From Paenibacillus terricola (lineage in GTDB: Bacteria > Bacillota > Bacilli > Paenibacillales > Paenibacillaceae): a DNA stretch of 64,000 nucleotides. Position 1 is the stretch's first letter; every line of letters starts with the position of its first letter. Positions 1 to 8,640 of this stretch are shown piece by piece. A program made the position numbers and the translations under genes. Location: contig NZ_JACXZA010000002.1 in the NCBI RefSeq assembly GCF_014779765.1, forward strand, positions 372,001 to 436,000, read 5' to 3'. Below the pieces are notes generated by a model. That model saw only the letters and a program-made list of their open reading frames with translations, did no database searches and was not told the DNA's origin.

Positions 1-2229
1 ACGCAAGCCGTCGAAGTCCGGCTGGATGCCGAGGATGGCTTGCGTAATCGCGATGTAGTTCCATGCTGCCGTACCTGTCAGCCACGAGTTCTTAGCTTCG
101 CCATGGCGGACTGCGTCTTTACCCGCGATCATTTGGGCATAGACGTATGGCTCCATGCGGTGAATCTCGCTAATCTCCTCAAGGTATGCAGGGGCGATCT
201 TCTTGTACAGTTCGAATGCGCGGTCGCCGCGGCCCAGAACCGTCTCTGCCATCATAATCCACGGATTGTTATGGCAGAAAATACCCGCGTTCTCTTTATA
301 TCCTGGAGGGTAAGAGGAGATCTCGCCAAGGTTCAAATAGTACTCGGAATATGGCGGCTGCTGCAGCACGATACCATAGTCAGTCTCCAGATGCTCTTGA
401 ACCGAATCCAGCGCGCGCAATGCACGGCCATCTTCGACGCCGATGCCAGCCATGACGCAGAAGCCTTGCGGTTCGATGAAGATACGACCTTCATCGTTCG
501 TGTGACTGCCGATTGGATTGCCGAAATGGTCGTACGCGCGGAGGAACCAGTCGCCGTCATAGCCGTGCTCCAGCGTAACTTCACGCATTTGCTCGACTAA
601 TGCCTGCGCTTCTGCTGCTTCTTGATCAAGACCGCGGCGTTTGCACAGTTCAACGTAATCAGGACCGACAAATACGAACAAGCCCGCGATGAAGACGGAT
701 TCTGCAATGCGGCCTTCGATGTTTTGCGTCGTCTGGAACGATTCGCCTGGCTCCTTGGAGAAACAGTTCAGGTTCAAGCAATCGTTCCAGTCCGCCCGTC
801 CGATCAACGGCAAACCATGTGGTCCAAGGTTGTTGATGACATGGAAGAACGAACGTTTCAGATGTTCGAACAATGTTGCTGTGTTATCTGGATTACTGTC
901 GAACGGCACTTGCTCATCGAGAATGGACATGTCGCCCGTTTCTTTGATATAAGCAGCCGTACCGAGAATGAGCCAGAGCGGGTCATCGTTGAAGCCGCTG
1001 CCGACTTCGTTGTTTCCTTTCTTCGTGAGCGGTTGGTATTGGTGATATGCCGAGCCGTCCTCGAATTGCGTAGAAGCGATGTCGATGATACGCTCGCGAG
1101 CACGCTCAGGGATTTGATGCACGAAGCCAAGCAAGTCTTGGTTCGAATCGCGGAAGCCCATGCCGCGGCCAATGCCCGACTCGAAGTAAGAAGCAGAGCG
1201 GGACATGTTGAACGTAACCATACACTGATACGGGTTCCAAATGTTGACCATACGGTCAAGCTTCTCGTCGCCGGATGCGATCGAGTATTTGCTGAGCAGA
1301 CGCTCCCAATAAGCTTCAAGATCAAACATCGCTTGCTGCACGTCAGCTTTTGTAGCGAAACGCTCAATCATCTCGTAAGCACGCGATTTATTAATGACGC
1401 CTGGAGCAGACCATTTCTCGTTTTCTGGGTTTTCCACATAGCCAAGCACGAAGTTGAACGAGCGCTCTTCACCTGGCTCAAGCGTAATGTTCAGTTGATG
1501 GGAAGCGATCGGCGACCAGCCGCTTGCTTGGGAATTGGATGCATGGCCGATTGTAACAGCGTGCGGAGCTTCCAGGCCATTGTAGGCACCTAGGAACGAT
1601 TCGCGGTCCGTATCGTAACCATCGATTGGAGCGTTGACCGAATAGAACGAGAAATGGTCGCGGCGCTCGCGGTATTCTGTTTTGTGATAGATGACCGAAT
1701 TCTCGATCTCGACCTCGCCCGTGCTCAGGTTACGCTGGAAGTTCGTCATATCGTCATTCGCATTCCAGAGGCAGAATTCGACGAACGAGAACAACTTCAC
1801 CGACTTCGTTGTATTCGATTTGTTCGTTACCGTGACTTGATGCACTTCACCCGTATAGGACAACGGCACCAGGGAAAGCTGCGTTACACTCACGCCGTTG
1901 CGCTCGCCTGTGATCGACGTGTAGCCAAGACCATGGCGGCACTCGTAACGGTCAAGCTTCTTCTTAACCGGCATCCAGCCCGGCGTCCAGATGTCGCCTT
2001 CGTCGTGGATATAGAAATAACGACCGCCATTATCAACCGGGATATTGTTATAGCGGTAACGCGTAAGGCGGCGCAGACGAGCATCGCGGTAGAAGCAATA
2101 GCCGCCAGCCGTGTTGGAGATTAAGCCGAAGAACGTTTCATTGCCGAGATAGTTGATCCATGGGTAAGGCGTTTGTGGAGTCGTGATGACATATTCCTTG
2201 TTCACATCGTCGAAGTAACCGAATTTCAT
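1..2229 (-). CDS. Cellobiose phosphorylase (GH94), 3' end outside window
   Basis: Predicted to split cellobiose by phosphate into glucose 1-phosphate and glucose in the cytoplasm. The 743 visible codons read as a close GH94 cellobiose phosphorylase. The N-terminus contains [16 protein letters not shown] and [18 protein letters not shown]. The middle contains [20 protein letters not shown] and [20 protein letters not shown]. The catalytic general acid is the Asp of WNDCLN, residue 483 (bases 781-783), close to Asp490 of the Cellulomonas gilvus enzyme as I remember it. The family is about 800-820 residues long, so roughly the last 70 are cut off. The start at 2229 has GAGGAG 12 nt upstream. It lies downstream of a LacI-type gene on the same strand, with an operator between them. 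Related chitobiose or cellodextrin phosphorylases are less likely given the near-identity of the motifs. Confidence 0.9.
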   Translation of the reverse strand, partial: MKFGYFDDVNKEYVITTPQTPYPWINYLGNETFFGLISNTAGGYCFYRDARLRRLTRYRYNNIPVDNGGRYFYIHDEGDIWTPGWMPVKKKLDRYECRHGLGYTSITGERNGVSVTQLSLVPLSYTGEVHQVTVTNKSNTTKSVKLFSFVEFCLWNANDDMTNFQRNLSTGEVEIENSVIYHKTEYRERRDHFSFYSVNAPIDGYDTDRESFLGAYNGLEAPHAVTIGHASNSQASGWSPIASHQLNITLEPGEERSFNFVLGYVENPENEKWSAPGVINKSRAYEMIERFATKADVQQAMFDLEAYWERLLSKYSIASGDEKLDRMVNIWNPYQCMVTFNMSRSASYFESGIGRGMGFRDSNQDLLGFVHQIPERARERIIDIASTQFEDGSAYHQYQPLTKKGNNEVGSGFNDDPLWLILGTAAYIKETGDMSILDEQVPFDSNPDNTATLFEHLKRSFFHVINNLGPHGLPLIGRADWNDCLNLNCFSKEPGESFQTTQNIEGRIAESVFIAGLFVFVGPDYVELCKRRGLDQEAAEAQALVEQMREVTLEHGYDGDWFLRAYDHFGNPIGSHTNDEGRIFIEPQGFCVMAGIGVEDGRALRALDSVQEHLETDYGIVLQQPPYSEYYLNLGEISSYPPGYKENAGIFCHNNPWIMMAETVLGRGDRAFELYKKIAPAYLEEISEIHRMEPYVYAQMIAGKDAVRHGEAKNSWLTGTAAWNYIAITQAILGIQPDFDGLR

Positions 2230-2289
2230 AGAATAAAGCAGCTCCTCTCGAAATGGAAAATAGTTGTATTCATCAAACAGGTTTCGGAC

Positions 2290-2309
2290 AAGCTAACGCG
2301 CGTTAGCTT
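2290..2309. promoter_or_regulatory. LacI-family operator before cellobiose phosphorylase
   Basis: A perfect 20-bp palindrome, AAGCTAACGCGCGTTAGCTT, with the central CG step typical of LacI/GalR operators. It lies 61 bp before the phosphorylase start and 33 bp after the stop of the LacI-type gene. An 11-bp match to its core recurs upstream of that regulator gene. Binding by the neighbouring regulator is inferred. Confidence 0.8.
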
Positions 2310-2341
2310 GCGTCAAAAATAGAGTGAACCTTGGGAAAGGT

Positions 2342-3388
2342 TCACAGACGCTTGCATGAATCTCGGATGATAAGCTCGGTAGGAAAGGTTGAGGATAAGG
2401 GCGATGAGGTGCCGCTGCTGCACATGCCGACAATCTGATTGACCGCTTCCTTGGACATGTCGTAGATCGGGAGACGAACCGTACTTAAGCTGGGGATATA
2501 CTGGGATGCAATCGGAATGTCGTCAAAGCCGATAATCGAGATGTCGTCAGGTACCCTTATGCCGTTGTCGTGGAACGCTTGTATAGCGGCGAGCGCCATA
2601 TCATCGTTGGCGGAAAATAAGGCTGTCGGCATATGGTCCAGCTTCAGCATGCGAACAATTTGCTCATAAGCGGCTTCTTTCAAGAAGTCACCGTCTACGA
2701 TGTCACGATCATCAAAAGGCAGGCCATATTCATTCATGACGGTCTCGTACGCAAGAAAACGTTGGCGACCGGAATACGTATTCATTCTCCCGCGAATATG
2801 GCCGATTCTCCGATGGCCAAGCCGGATCAAATGACGCATCGCTTCACATGCTCCTTCGAAGTCATCCGAGTTAATGATCGACATGGGATGCTGCTCGAGG
2901 GATTGGTCAGCCAGTTCGCTTGTGTCGTAGTCAATCAGAACGAACGGTTTGCCGAGTTGGGCGATTTCTTCGATACGCTCCGTATCCTTCTGCGTACCGA
3001 CAATAATGCCGCCGTCAATTCGGCGCTGCTGGTAGGCCTGTTTGATCTTCAGATAATCGTCTTGCGTGTAAACGGTGTGAACGAGCACATAATAACCGGC
3101 TGCGTTGGCCGTGTCGATAACGGTATCGACGATAGGCGCGAAGTAATGGTTCTGGTAGATACGATTGCCGGTTAGACGCTCAGCCATGCTGACTACGAAC
3201 AGTCCGATTGTATCCGTACCCTTGCCGGCCAGGGCGCGGGCGGAAGTATTCGGCTCATAATGATACTGTTCGATAATCCGCAGAACCTTCTCGCGAGTCC
3301 GCTGTGGAATGTCGGGGTAGTTGTTGAGGACTCGGGATACCGTGCTGCGAGAAACGCCTGCCAGCTTAGCTATGTCTTCACTTCGCAT
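2342..3388 (-). CDS. LacI-family transcriptional regulator
   Basis: A 348-residue LacI/GalR repressor, full family length. Residues 1-55 are the HTH and hinge helix, with SEDIAKLAGVSRSTVSRVLN near the N-terminus. The rest is a periplasmic-binding-protein-like sugar sensor, with the dimer and ligand motifs ALFSANDDMALAAIQAF and IIGFDDIPIASQYIPSLSTV. The gene is followed on the same strand by the cellobiose phosphorylase gene and the 20-bp operator. It probably represses that gene and itself until a cellobiose-related sugar binds. The ligand is inferred from context only. Confidence 0.92.
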   Translation of the reverse strand: MRSEDIAKLAGVSRSTVSRVLNNYPDIPQRTREKVLRIIEQYHYEPNTSARALAGKGTDTIGLFVVSMAERLTGNRIYQNHYFAPIVDTVIDTANAAGYYVLVHTVYTQDDYLKIKQAYQQRRIDGGIIVGTQKDTERIEEIAQLGKPFVLIDYDTSELADQSLEQHPMSIINSDDFEGACEAMRHLIRLGHRRIGHIRGRMNTYSGRQRFLAYETVMNEYGLPFDDRDIVDGDFLKEAAYEQIVRMLKLDHMPTALFSANDDMALAAIQAFHDNGIRVPDDISIIGFDDIPIASQYIPSLSTVRLPIYDMSKEAVNQIVGMCSSGTSSPLSSTFPTELIIRDSCKRL

Positions 3389-3405
3389 GATTTGCTCCCT
3401 TCTGG

Positions 3406-3416
3406 ACGCGCGTTAG
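3406..3416. promoter_or_regulatory. Weak second LacI-type operator half (autoregulation)
   Basis: ACGCGCGTTAG just upstream of the LacI-type gene matches 11 consecutive bases of the perfect operator at 2290-2309, but the left arm is degenerate (TCTGG in place of AGCTA). It may allow weak autorepression. Confidence 0.45.
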
Positions 3417-3632
3417 TGCCATTATATACCGGAAAAGGGAATGCGGCAATCCGTACTTTTGAAACAAAATGGATCAGACTAAGGTCCTAATTGGAAAAAT
3501 GACAAAATTAGACCAATGTTGTGCTATGTTGTTCGCCAGCTGAAGGCTATAATAGAGAAAGACATGTGGACTAGCCTAATGAGGCGGCGGCATGTAAGTA
3601 CAATCGCGATTATAAAGGAGCGAACCTCACTC

Positions 3633-4052
3633 ATGTCAATCAATGTGTACTTGAATTTCAACGGGAACACCCGCGAAGCAGTCGAATTCTACGCACGCGT
3701 ATTCAACACGGAGATTGTCACGATGTCTACGTTTGGCGAATCGCCGCAAAGTCCGGATTTTCCACTGCCTGAAGAAGCGAAGAATCTGATCATGCACGCG
3801 ATGATCAACGTCGGCTCCTCGCCAATGATGTTCTCGGATACGTTCCCAGGTATGCCCTTCTCGTTAGGAAATAACATTACGTTGTCCTACCAAGGCAGCA
3901 GCGAAGAAGAGCTTCGTTCCATCTTCAATAAGCTGGCTGATGGCGGCAAAGTAGGCATGGAACTCCAAGAAACGTTCTGGAGCAAATGCTACGGTCAAGT
4001 AACGGACAAGTTCGATATTAATTGGCAGTTGAACCTGCCGCCACAAGAATAG
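3633..4052 (+). CDS. VOC family protein (PhnB/YjdN-like)
   Basis: A 139-residue single-domain protein of the vicinal oxygen chelate (glyoxalase/bleomycin-resistance) fold, PhnB-like subgroup. The typical start is INVYLNFNGNTREAVEFYA. Later come IMHAMINVGSSPMMFSDTFPG, NITLSYQG and the closing FWSKCYGQVTDKFDINWQLN. PhnB-like proteins are often mis-annotated as 3-demethylubiquinone methyltransferases, and the true substrate is unknown. AAGGAG upstream supports the ATG at 3633 rather than in-frame starts further upstream. It is a single-gene unit closed by a strong terminator. Confidence 0.85.
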   Translation: MSINVYLNFNGNTREAVEFYARVFNTEIVTMSTFGESPQSPDFPLPEEAKNLIMHAMINVGSSPMMFSDTFPGMPFSLGNNITLSYQGSSEEELRSIFNKLADGGKVGMELQETFWSKCYGQVTDKFDINWQLNLPPQE

Positions 4053-4069
4053 CAGGACTTAGCACAAGT

Positions 4070-4104
4070 CCGGCGTATCTCATGATGAGATGCGCCGGCT
4101 TTTT
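4070..4104 (+). terminator. Rho-independent terminator after VOC gene
   Basis: CCGGCGTATCTCAT and ATGAGATGCGCCGG pair as a GC-rich stem with one G-T wobble, followed by CTTTTTG. Confidence 0.85.
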
Positions 4105-4215
4105 GTTGTCCGCGGGTGACGGGATTGACAAGAGGGAACGAATAAGGCTATGATGTAGGAGTCGATTTAGTAATTTAGTAAATTAGTAATTCAATTAAAT
4201 GGAGATGATCCTAAC

Positions 4216-4695
4216 ATGAAAATTCCAACATCATTGAAACATAAGCCGGTCATCGTATCGGAAAATTACGAGCAAGTGGATGGACGCTTCGCAGGCAAGA
4301 CGGATGCGAAAGGTTTATCGCTTGGTCTCGCGCAGTGGAATGACCGGGGCAAAGTAGATATTTCGGCTAAAGTGTGGCGTTATACCGGCGAGAAATGGTC
4401 GAGACAATCCGAGGAGCTGCCGTTTCATCGCGTGTTTGATCTAGCGATTCTGATTACGCGGTCGATGTCCCATTTTCGAGAGGCATATCGATATGAGAAC
4501 TTGTATGATCCCGCGAATCCCGTTATCGATAGAGTTGGTATGCAAGGCGATGCCATGACGGTGTCCGTATGCACGGATAATGATCGGATTAACGAAGATA
4601 TGAAGCTCTTCAGCCAGGCGTTGAGAGACGACGATGAGCTGCTTGGCGAGCGGCTGCGCGTGCTGTCGAGTATTTTGAAGGATATGGGGTATTAA
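4216..4695 (+). CDS. Conserved protein, DUF6530-like
   Basis: A 159-residue soluble protein with no signal peptide or membrane segment. The N-terminus (MKIPTSLKHKPVIVSENYE) and the block GLAQWNDRGKVDISAKVWRY look like the family I recall as DUF6530. That assignment is from memory and no function is known. GGAGATG upstream sets the start. It is followed 6 nt later by the GIY-YIG gene, so the two are probably co-transcribed. An AT-rich tract (TTAGTAATTTAGTAAATTAGTAATT, a 9-10 bp unit repeated) lies just upstream at about 4168-4192. Confidence 0.6.
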   Translation: MKIPTSLKHKPVIVSENYEQVDGRFAGKTDAKGLSLGLAQWNDRGKVDISAKVWRYTGEKWSRQSEELPFHRVFDLAILITRSMSHFREAYRYENLYDPANPVIDRVGMQGDAMTVSVCTDNDRINEDMKLFSQALRDDDELLGERLRVLSSILKDMGY

Positions 4696-4701
4696 GGTGT
4701 T

Positions 4702-5064
4702 ATGGATAAGAGCAGACGTAAGGAGCTGCAGGAGCAGTTCAAGGAAATAAAGACTTACATGGGGATTACGCAGATCACGAACACCGTGAATGGGAAAATC
4801 TTCATCGATAGTCATAACAATTTGAAGAATAAGTGGTTTACCCTTCAAATGCAGCTCGACATGGGTCGGTTTGCGAACCTCGAGTTACAGAAGGATTGGA
4901 AAGAGTTCGGCCGTGATGCGTTCACGTACGAAGTGCTGGACGAGAAAGATACGGAGAAAATTGCAGATGTGAAATGGGAGCTCAAGATGCTCGAGAAGCA
5001 GTGGCTCGAGAAACTCCAGCCATACGGCGACAAGGGCTACAATAAGCCTCCACGGGAGTGCTAA
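4702..5064 (+). CDS. GIY-YIG nuclease family protein
   Basis: A 120-residue protein resembling the small Bacillales GIY-YIG family. The first strand holds MGITQITNTVNGKIFIDSHN, where the usual GIY is replaced by MGI. Downstream come WFTLQMQLDMGRFANLELQKDW and the second block YGDKGYNKP. The changed GIY tyrosines mean nuclease activity is uncertain. Its start follows the upstream gene's stop by 6 nt, with AAGGTG as ribosome site, so the pair is likely one operon. Function unknown. Confidence 0.7.
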   Translation: MDKSRRKELQEQFKEIKTYMGITQITNTVNGKIFIDSHNNLKNKWFTLQMQLDMGRFANLELQKDWKEFGRDAFTYEVLDEKDTEKIADVKWELKMLEKQWLEKLQPYGDKGYNKPPREC

Positions 5065-5085
5065 GAATTCATCGCACATCGGGGC

Positions 5086-5139
5086 ACCCCTTTGCATGAA
5101 TCGAAATCCAACATGGATATTCGACATAGACAAAGGGGT
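5086..5139. repeat. Long imperfect hairpin (terminator-like)
   Basis: ACCCCTTTG (5086-5094) pairs with CAAAGGGGT (5131-5139). Inside, TCGAAATCCA pairs with TGGATATTCGA with one bulge. The hairpin begins about 20 bp after the GIY-YIG gene and ends in a T-rich run. It could be a terminator or a small mobile inverted repeat. Confidence 0.5.
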
Positions 5140-5239
5140 ATTTGTGCTATTTAAGCAATTTTGAGGAGATATTAAAGCTAGTGCAGGTGCCTCAATCGCA
5201 ACATTTAAACGGGTAGAATAAGAAAGAAGGTTGATTCCA

Positions 5240-5530
5240 TTGCTTATCGTCCACGCTCATCTACAAATCATCCCGGCTCAAGAAGAAGCTTTTCATGAGG
5301 CGGTTCAGGCATTGCTGCCAGCCAGTCGAGCCGAGGAAGGAAATATCGCGTACAATCTGATGAAAAGCACCGAACAGGAGCATCACTACACGATGGTGGA
5401 GCTGTGGAAGGATCAAGCTGCGATTGCCTCGCACAATGCTAGCGAGCATTTTCAAACTTTCGTGACGCATGCATCGGCTTTCATGGCAGCGCCGATGGAT
5501 CTGCAAGTATTTGCGGGCGAACGAGTGTAA
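5240..5530 (+). CDS. Putative quinol monooxygenase (ABM domain)
   Basis: A 96-residue antibiotic-biosynthesis-monooxygenase (YgiN/ABM) domain protein. Features are LIVHAHLQIIPAQEEAFHEA, the EEGNIAYNLMKS block and HYTMVELWKDQAAIASHNAS. Such small dimeric alpha/beta-barrel proteins oxidise quinols or degrade haem; the substrate here cannot be told. I chose TTG at 5240 because AAGAAGG sits 9 nt upstream; the in-frame TTG at 5231 directly abuts that site. It is convergent with the phosphotransferase gene. Confidence 0.8.
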   Translation: MLIVHAHLQIIPAQEEAFHEAVQALLPASRAEEGNIAYNLMKSTEQEHHYTMVELWKDQAAIASHNASEHFQTFVTHASAFMAAPMDLQVFAGERV

Positions 5531-5540
5531 GGGGCTTGGC

Positions 5541-5590
5541 ATGAACAACAAAGAAGCTGTTCTCATGGGAGCAGCTTCTTTGTTGTTCAT
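5541..5590. terminator. Perfect 19-bp hairpin between convergent genes
   Basis: ATGAACAACAAAGAAGCTG at 5541-5559 is the exact reverse complement of 5572-5590, with a 12-nt loop. It lies between two convergent stop codons (5530 and 5595), so it could end transcription in both directions. There is no long T-tract. Confidence 0.6.
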
Positions 5591-5594
5591 GAAT

Positions 5595-6614
5595 TTATTC
5601 AATTGAATGCAGCCACAACTCGATTTCCTTTAATTGTTCCGCATATTGGTGAAGAACATCGAGAGTAGCTTTGACTTGCTCGGTTCCCAGCTCTTGTTCT
5701 GCGGCATCGCTGCTTTCGATTCCTAATGAGCGACGCAGGTTATAAGCAAGCCAACCGAGTTTGCCTGCAAAGCCGCTTGACAACACAACATGCCAATCAG
5801 TCACGAGAGGACCTATTTTCAATGAATAAGCTTGTATGAAGGCGAGAAACCGCTCTTGGTTAGCAGTACCATTGCCATCCGTCGCCCAATAGAGAGCTGT
5901 CTCGATCAGGTCCTGCATCGGATTCACATAATTAGCACATTCCCAATCGATAATCGTCGGGTTCTTGTCGTACCAGAGTACATTCTTAGGATCGAGATCA
6001 TTGTGACTGATGACAGTGTTAGCGGTGAGCTTAGTGACAGACACGTTAGCTTGAGCGTCCCATTTATACAGATTATCGATGGTTTGGGCCATCATTTCGA
6101 CCCAGATGGCCCGATTGCCTTCACCTTGGGCCAAATAACTAGTCCAGTCTGTTGGTTCCTGCACGTTATGGGAAATTGGGTAAGTTATGCTCAAGGAAGT
6201 GAAGTCAGCGAGATGGAGATCCGCCAATATCGAACCAATGGTTATGCAATGATCGACAGTAATGGCGTCAGGATTGAGAACAACGCCTTGGACCCAGCCG
6301 AATGCCTGCATATGATGGTCATCAACGTAATGCAGCGAATCGCCGTTTCGCTGGATCGCTGGTGCAGCAGGCACGACATTAGCGGCCATGGAAGCGATTT
6401 GCTCGGACCGTATGAAATTCGCTTTCGCCGTAGGACGCTGCATAATCATCGGATTTAACACTTTGATCGCATATCTGCCTTGTGACGTTTCGATTCCATA
6501 CATTTGGTGCATGAATCCACCAGATAGAGACCGTGGTTCACCTTGAATCTCGCCAAGTGATAGAAGGGAGCACAGCTTATGGAACGGTATAGGAGTCGTC
6601 ATTGTTTCGCTCAT
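5595..6614 (-). CDS. Phosphotransferase, APH/choline-kinase-like
   Basis: A 339-residue kinase-like protein of the aminoglycoside phosphotransferase superfamily. The N-lobe has LSGGFMHQMYGIET and RYAIKVLN, whose Lys should contact ATP. The catalytic loop is HNDLDPKNVLW (Brenner motif) and the metal-binding motif is IIDWECANYVNP. Substrate unknown; family members phosphorylate aminoglycosides, choline, homoserine and other hydroxyls. ATG at 6614 has AGAGAGGA at proper distance; an earlier ATG at 6638 is possible and would overlap the upstream gene's stop by 8 nt. It probably forms an operon with the upstream winged-helix gene. Confidence 0.8.
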   Translation of the reverse strand: MSETMTTPIPFHKLCSLLSLGEIQGEPRSLSGGFMHQMYGIETSQGRYAIKVLNPMIMQRPTAKANFIRSEQIASMAANVVPAAPAIQRNGDSLHYVDDHHMQAFGWVQGVVLNPDAITVDHCITIGSILADLHLADFTSLSITYPISHNVQEPTDWTSYLAQGEGNRAIWVEMMAQTIDNLYKWDAQANVSVTKLTANTVISHNDLDPKNVLWYDKNPTIIDWECANYVNPMQDLIETALYWATDGNGTANQERFLAFIQAYSLKIGPLVTDWHVVLSSGFAGKLGWLAYNLRRSLGIESSDAAEQELGTEQVKATLDVLHQYAEQLKEIELWLHSIE

Positions 6615-6630
6615 CACTGTAGGGTCCTCT

Positions 6631-7758
6631 CTACGCATTTGTACTTGTTACAAACGCAATGTCATATTCAACTGCCTCAGCAGCGAAACGAAGCAGCCGC
6701 TCGCCTTCCTTCTCAAGCAATAGACGCTGTTCCAATGAAAGTGGAGTGAAAGATTCAATATGCATTACGGCAGTGTGCCCTCGTTCTTCAATTGTCCATA
6801 ATCCAGCGACAAAACCGTCGATGAGTATTGTTGCTTTCACGATTCCATTTTTCGTAATGACTCGGCGGCGATAGGATTCATCCATAATCCGCGTTCGATC
6901 TGCATGAGACAGCAATACATGATCGAATTCCCCGAGAAAACGAGGGAGGACTTCTAGATCCGATGCAGGCCGCGGTGCATCAGGCAGATCGAATAGCTCA
7001 TCACCTTGTTGGTTCTTATACCATTCGAGCTTCGGACGCATCTGCTCGAACAAGTCACGCAGCTTCGTCATGCCAGACCATGCTTGAAAATCTTTCACCG
7101 ATGCAGGGCCGTATGCTTGTAAGTACCGCATTAACAGTGCTTCGGCATCAGGTGAAGAAGATACCGGCTGGTTTAGCCATGTCTCAATAGGCGTAAGCAC
7201 GGCTTGTCCGGTTATTCCCCATAATCCTCTTGGAGGCACTTGGACGAGCGGCACCCCATTACGAATGGCTGCGCCAAGCGCATCATGATGATAGGAAGGC
7301 CACTGTGCAGTCAGACGCTTCCCTAGATCGCTTAAGGTCATTGGCCCTTCCTGCTCGAGAATCGCTCTTCCTGCAGCAGCTAGAACCTTTGGTTCAATGC
7401 CAATAAGAAGTTTGCCGTAAGCGCCATTCAAGCTTCGATCAAGTGCAGGCTGAACCCAAGGGCGAAGCATAAGCGCGTCCTGTGCGGACACGAGATGTAT
7501 GGTGGAGCGCATCAAGGCAATACGCACCGCCTGTTTACTGAGAATCAGTTCGGCTAAATGCTCCTTCTGAAAATTCTCAAGACGAGCCCATAGTGCGTAA
7601 TACGGCGGATTCGTTGCTTGAGCCTGAAGACCTATTATTCGTTCAATGGCCTCTAACGCTGTTATATTCTCTCGCTGAAGCAGCATTTGCCGAGCAAGGA
7701 GCGCGCGGTTTAACTCACGATGACTTAGAACAGATAATGACGAATTCTTCTTTGTCAT
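6631..7758 (-). CDS. Winged-helix DNA-binding family protein (HTH_42/DUF1006)
   Basis: A 375-residue protein resembling the HTH_42 (formerly DUF1006, YcaQ/AlkX-related) family. Features are LARQMLLQRENITALEAIERIIGLQAQ near residues 20-47, YALWARLENF, RIALMRSTIHLVSAQDA and, late in the protein, HVLLSHADRTRIMDESYRRR. Some members (AlkZ/YcaQ) are DNA glycosylases that unhook crosslinks; others have no known role. A glycosylase role here is a guess. The gene ends just before the phosphotransferase gene on the same strand, suggesting co-transcription. Confidence 0.8.
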   Translation of the reverse strand: MTKKNSSLSVLSHRELNRALLARQMLLQRENITALEAIERIIGLQAQATNPPYYALWARLENFQKEHLAELILSKQAVRIALMRSTIHLVSAQDALMLRPWVQPALDRSLNGAYGKLLIGIEPKVLAAAGRAILEQEGPMTLSDLGKRLTAQWPSYHHDALGAAIRNGVPLVQVPPRGLWGITGQAVLTPIETWLNQPVSSSPDAEALLMRYLQAYGPASVKDFQAWSGMTKLRDLFEQMRPKLEWYKNQQGDELFDLPDAPRPASDLEVLPRFLGEFDHVLLSHADRTRIMDESYRRRVITKNGIVKATILIDGFVAGLWTIEERGHTAVMHIESFTPLSLEQRLLLEKEGERLLRFAAEAVEYDIAFVTSTNA

Positions 7759-7950
7759 GTATATAACTCCTTGGATCTAGTGGGGGAAAGGTATTAATTA
7801 CCATGTTATTCGTCCAAGTATGAGGCGTCAACTCTAACGGGATATAACGTTAACGATCTCAGGGAGGAAATAGGAGACATTTGTCGAATTTTATTCATAT
7901 AGATTGAAGAAAAGTTGTCGAATCAACATACATATTGGGGAGGCTTTTCA

Positions 7951-8529
7951 ATGAATCCGAAATTCGCGCAATCGAAATATTTGGTCAGAAAGCAAGTGCT
8001 ATCGCTGATAGGCGCCAAATTCCACATTTTTGATGAAAATGAACAGGTCGTTATGTTCTCCCAGATGAAGGCGTTCAAGCTGAAGGAAGATATTCGGTTG
8101 TACAGCGACGAATCGATGAATGAAGAGCTCATTACGATTCAAGCCCGCAGCGTGATTGATTTCTCTGCTACCTATGACGTAGTGGATGCTGTAACGGGGG
8201 AAAATCTTGGTTCACTCCGACGTAAAGGAATGAAGTCGATCCTGAAAGATGAATGGGTTATTCTCAATCCATCTGAAGAAGAGATTGGCCTCATCCAGGA
8301 GGACAGTGTCGGAATGGCGCTGTTGAGAAGATTTCTGACGAACCTCGTTCCACAGAAGTTTAACGTCTCGCTGCGCGGCAGAAAAGTGACGGAGTTCAAG
8401 CAAAACTTCAATCCATTCGTCAGCAAGCTGAATGTCGATTTCTCGCACGATACGAACAATGAGCTGGACCACCGTTTAGGACTTGCCGCTGCGATTCTAT
8501 TGGTTGCGATTGAAGGAAAGCAAGGCTAA
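7951..8529 (+). CDS. LURP-one-related (scramblase-like) family protein
   Basis: A 192-residue protein of the LURP-one/Tubby-like beta-barrel family. Features are YLVRKQVLSLIGAKFHIFDE, the repeated core YDVVDAVTGENLGSLRRKG and the stretch MKSILKDEWVILNPSEEEIG. The C-terminus contains one hydrophobic helix (LGLAAAILLVAIEG) expected to sit in the fold or membrane. The bacterial function is unknown. GGGGAGG with good spacing supports the ATG at 7951. It is a single-gene unit closed by a 12-bp stem hairpin. Confidence 0.8.
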   Translation: MNPKFAQSKYLVRKQVLSLIGAKFHIFDENEQVVMFSQMKAFKLKEDIRLYSDESMNEELITIQARSVIDFSATYDVVDAVTGENLGSLRRKGMKSILKDEWVILNPSEEEIGLIQEDSVGMALLRRFLTNLVPQKFNVSLRGRKVTEFKQNFNPFVSKLNVDFSHDTNNELDHRLGLAAAILLVAIEGKQG

Positions 8530-8549
8530 ACTGTCGATAGACAATTACG

Positions 8550-8590
8550 CTCAAAGGACACGAAATCCGTAAGGGTTTGTGTCCTTTGAG
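8550..8590 (+). terminator. Hairpin after LURP-one gene
   Basis: CTCAAAGGACAC (8550-8561) pairs exactly with GTGTCCTTTGAG (8579-8590). The inner AAATCC and GGGTTT can pair too. There is no T-tract, so termination is probable rather than certain. Confidence 0.6.
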
Positions 8591-8640
8591 CCGCATATTT
8601 GGTAAGATTGTAGAGAATCATACCCGCGGAGGTGCAGTCA

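Noticed and set aside
40-2124. Plus-strand open frames of 186, 323 and 156 codons at the left end
   Set aside because: They are antisense to the cellobiose phosphorylase frame on the minus strand, which carries the family motifs; the plus-strand proteins match nothing I recognise.
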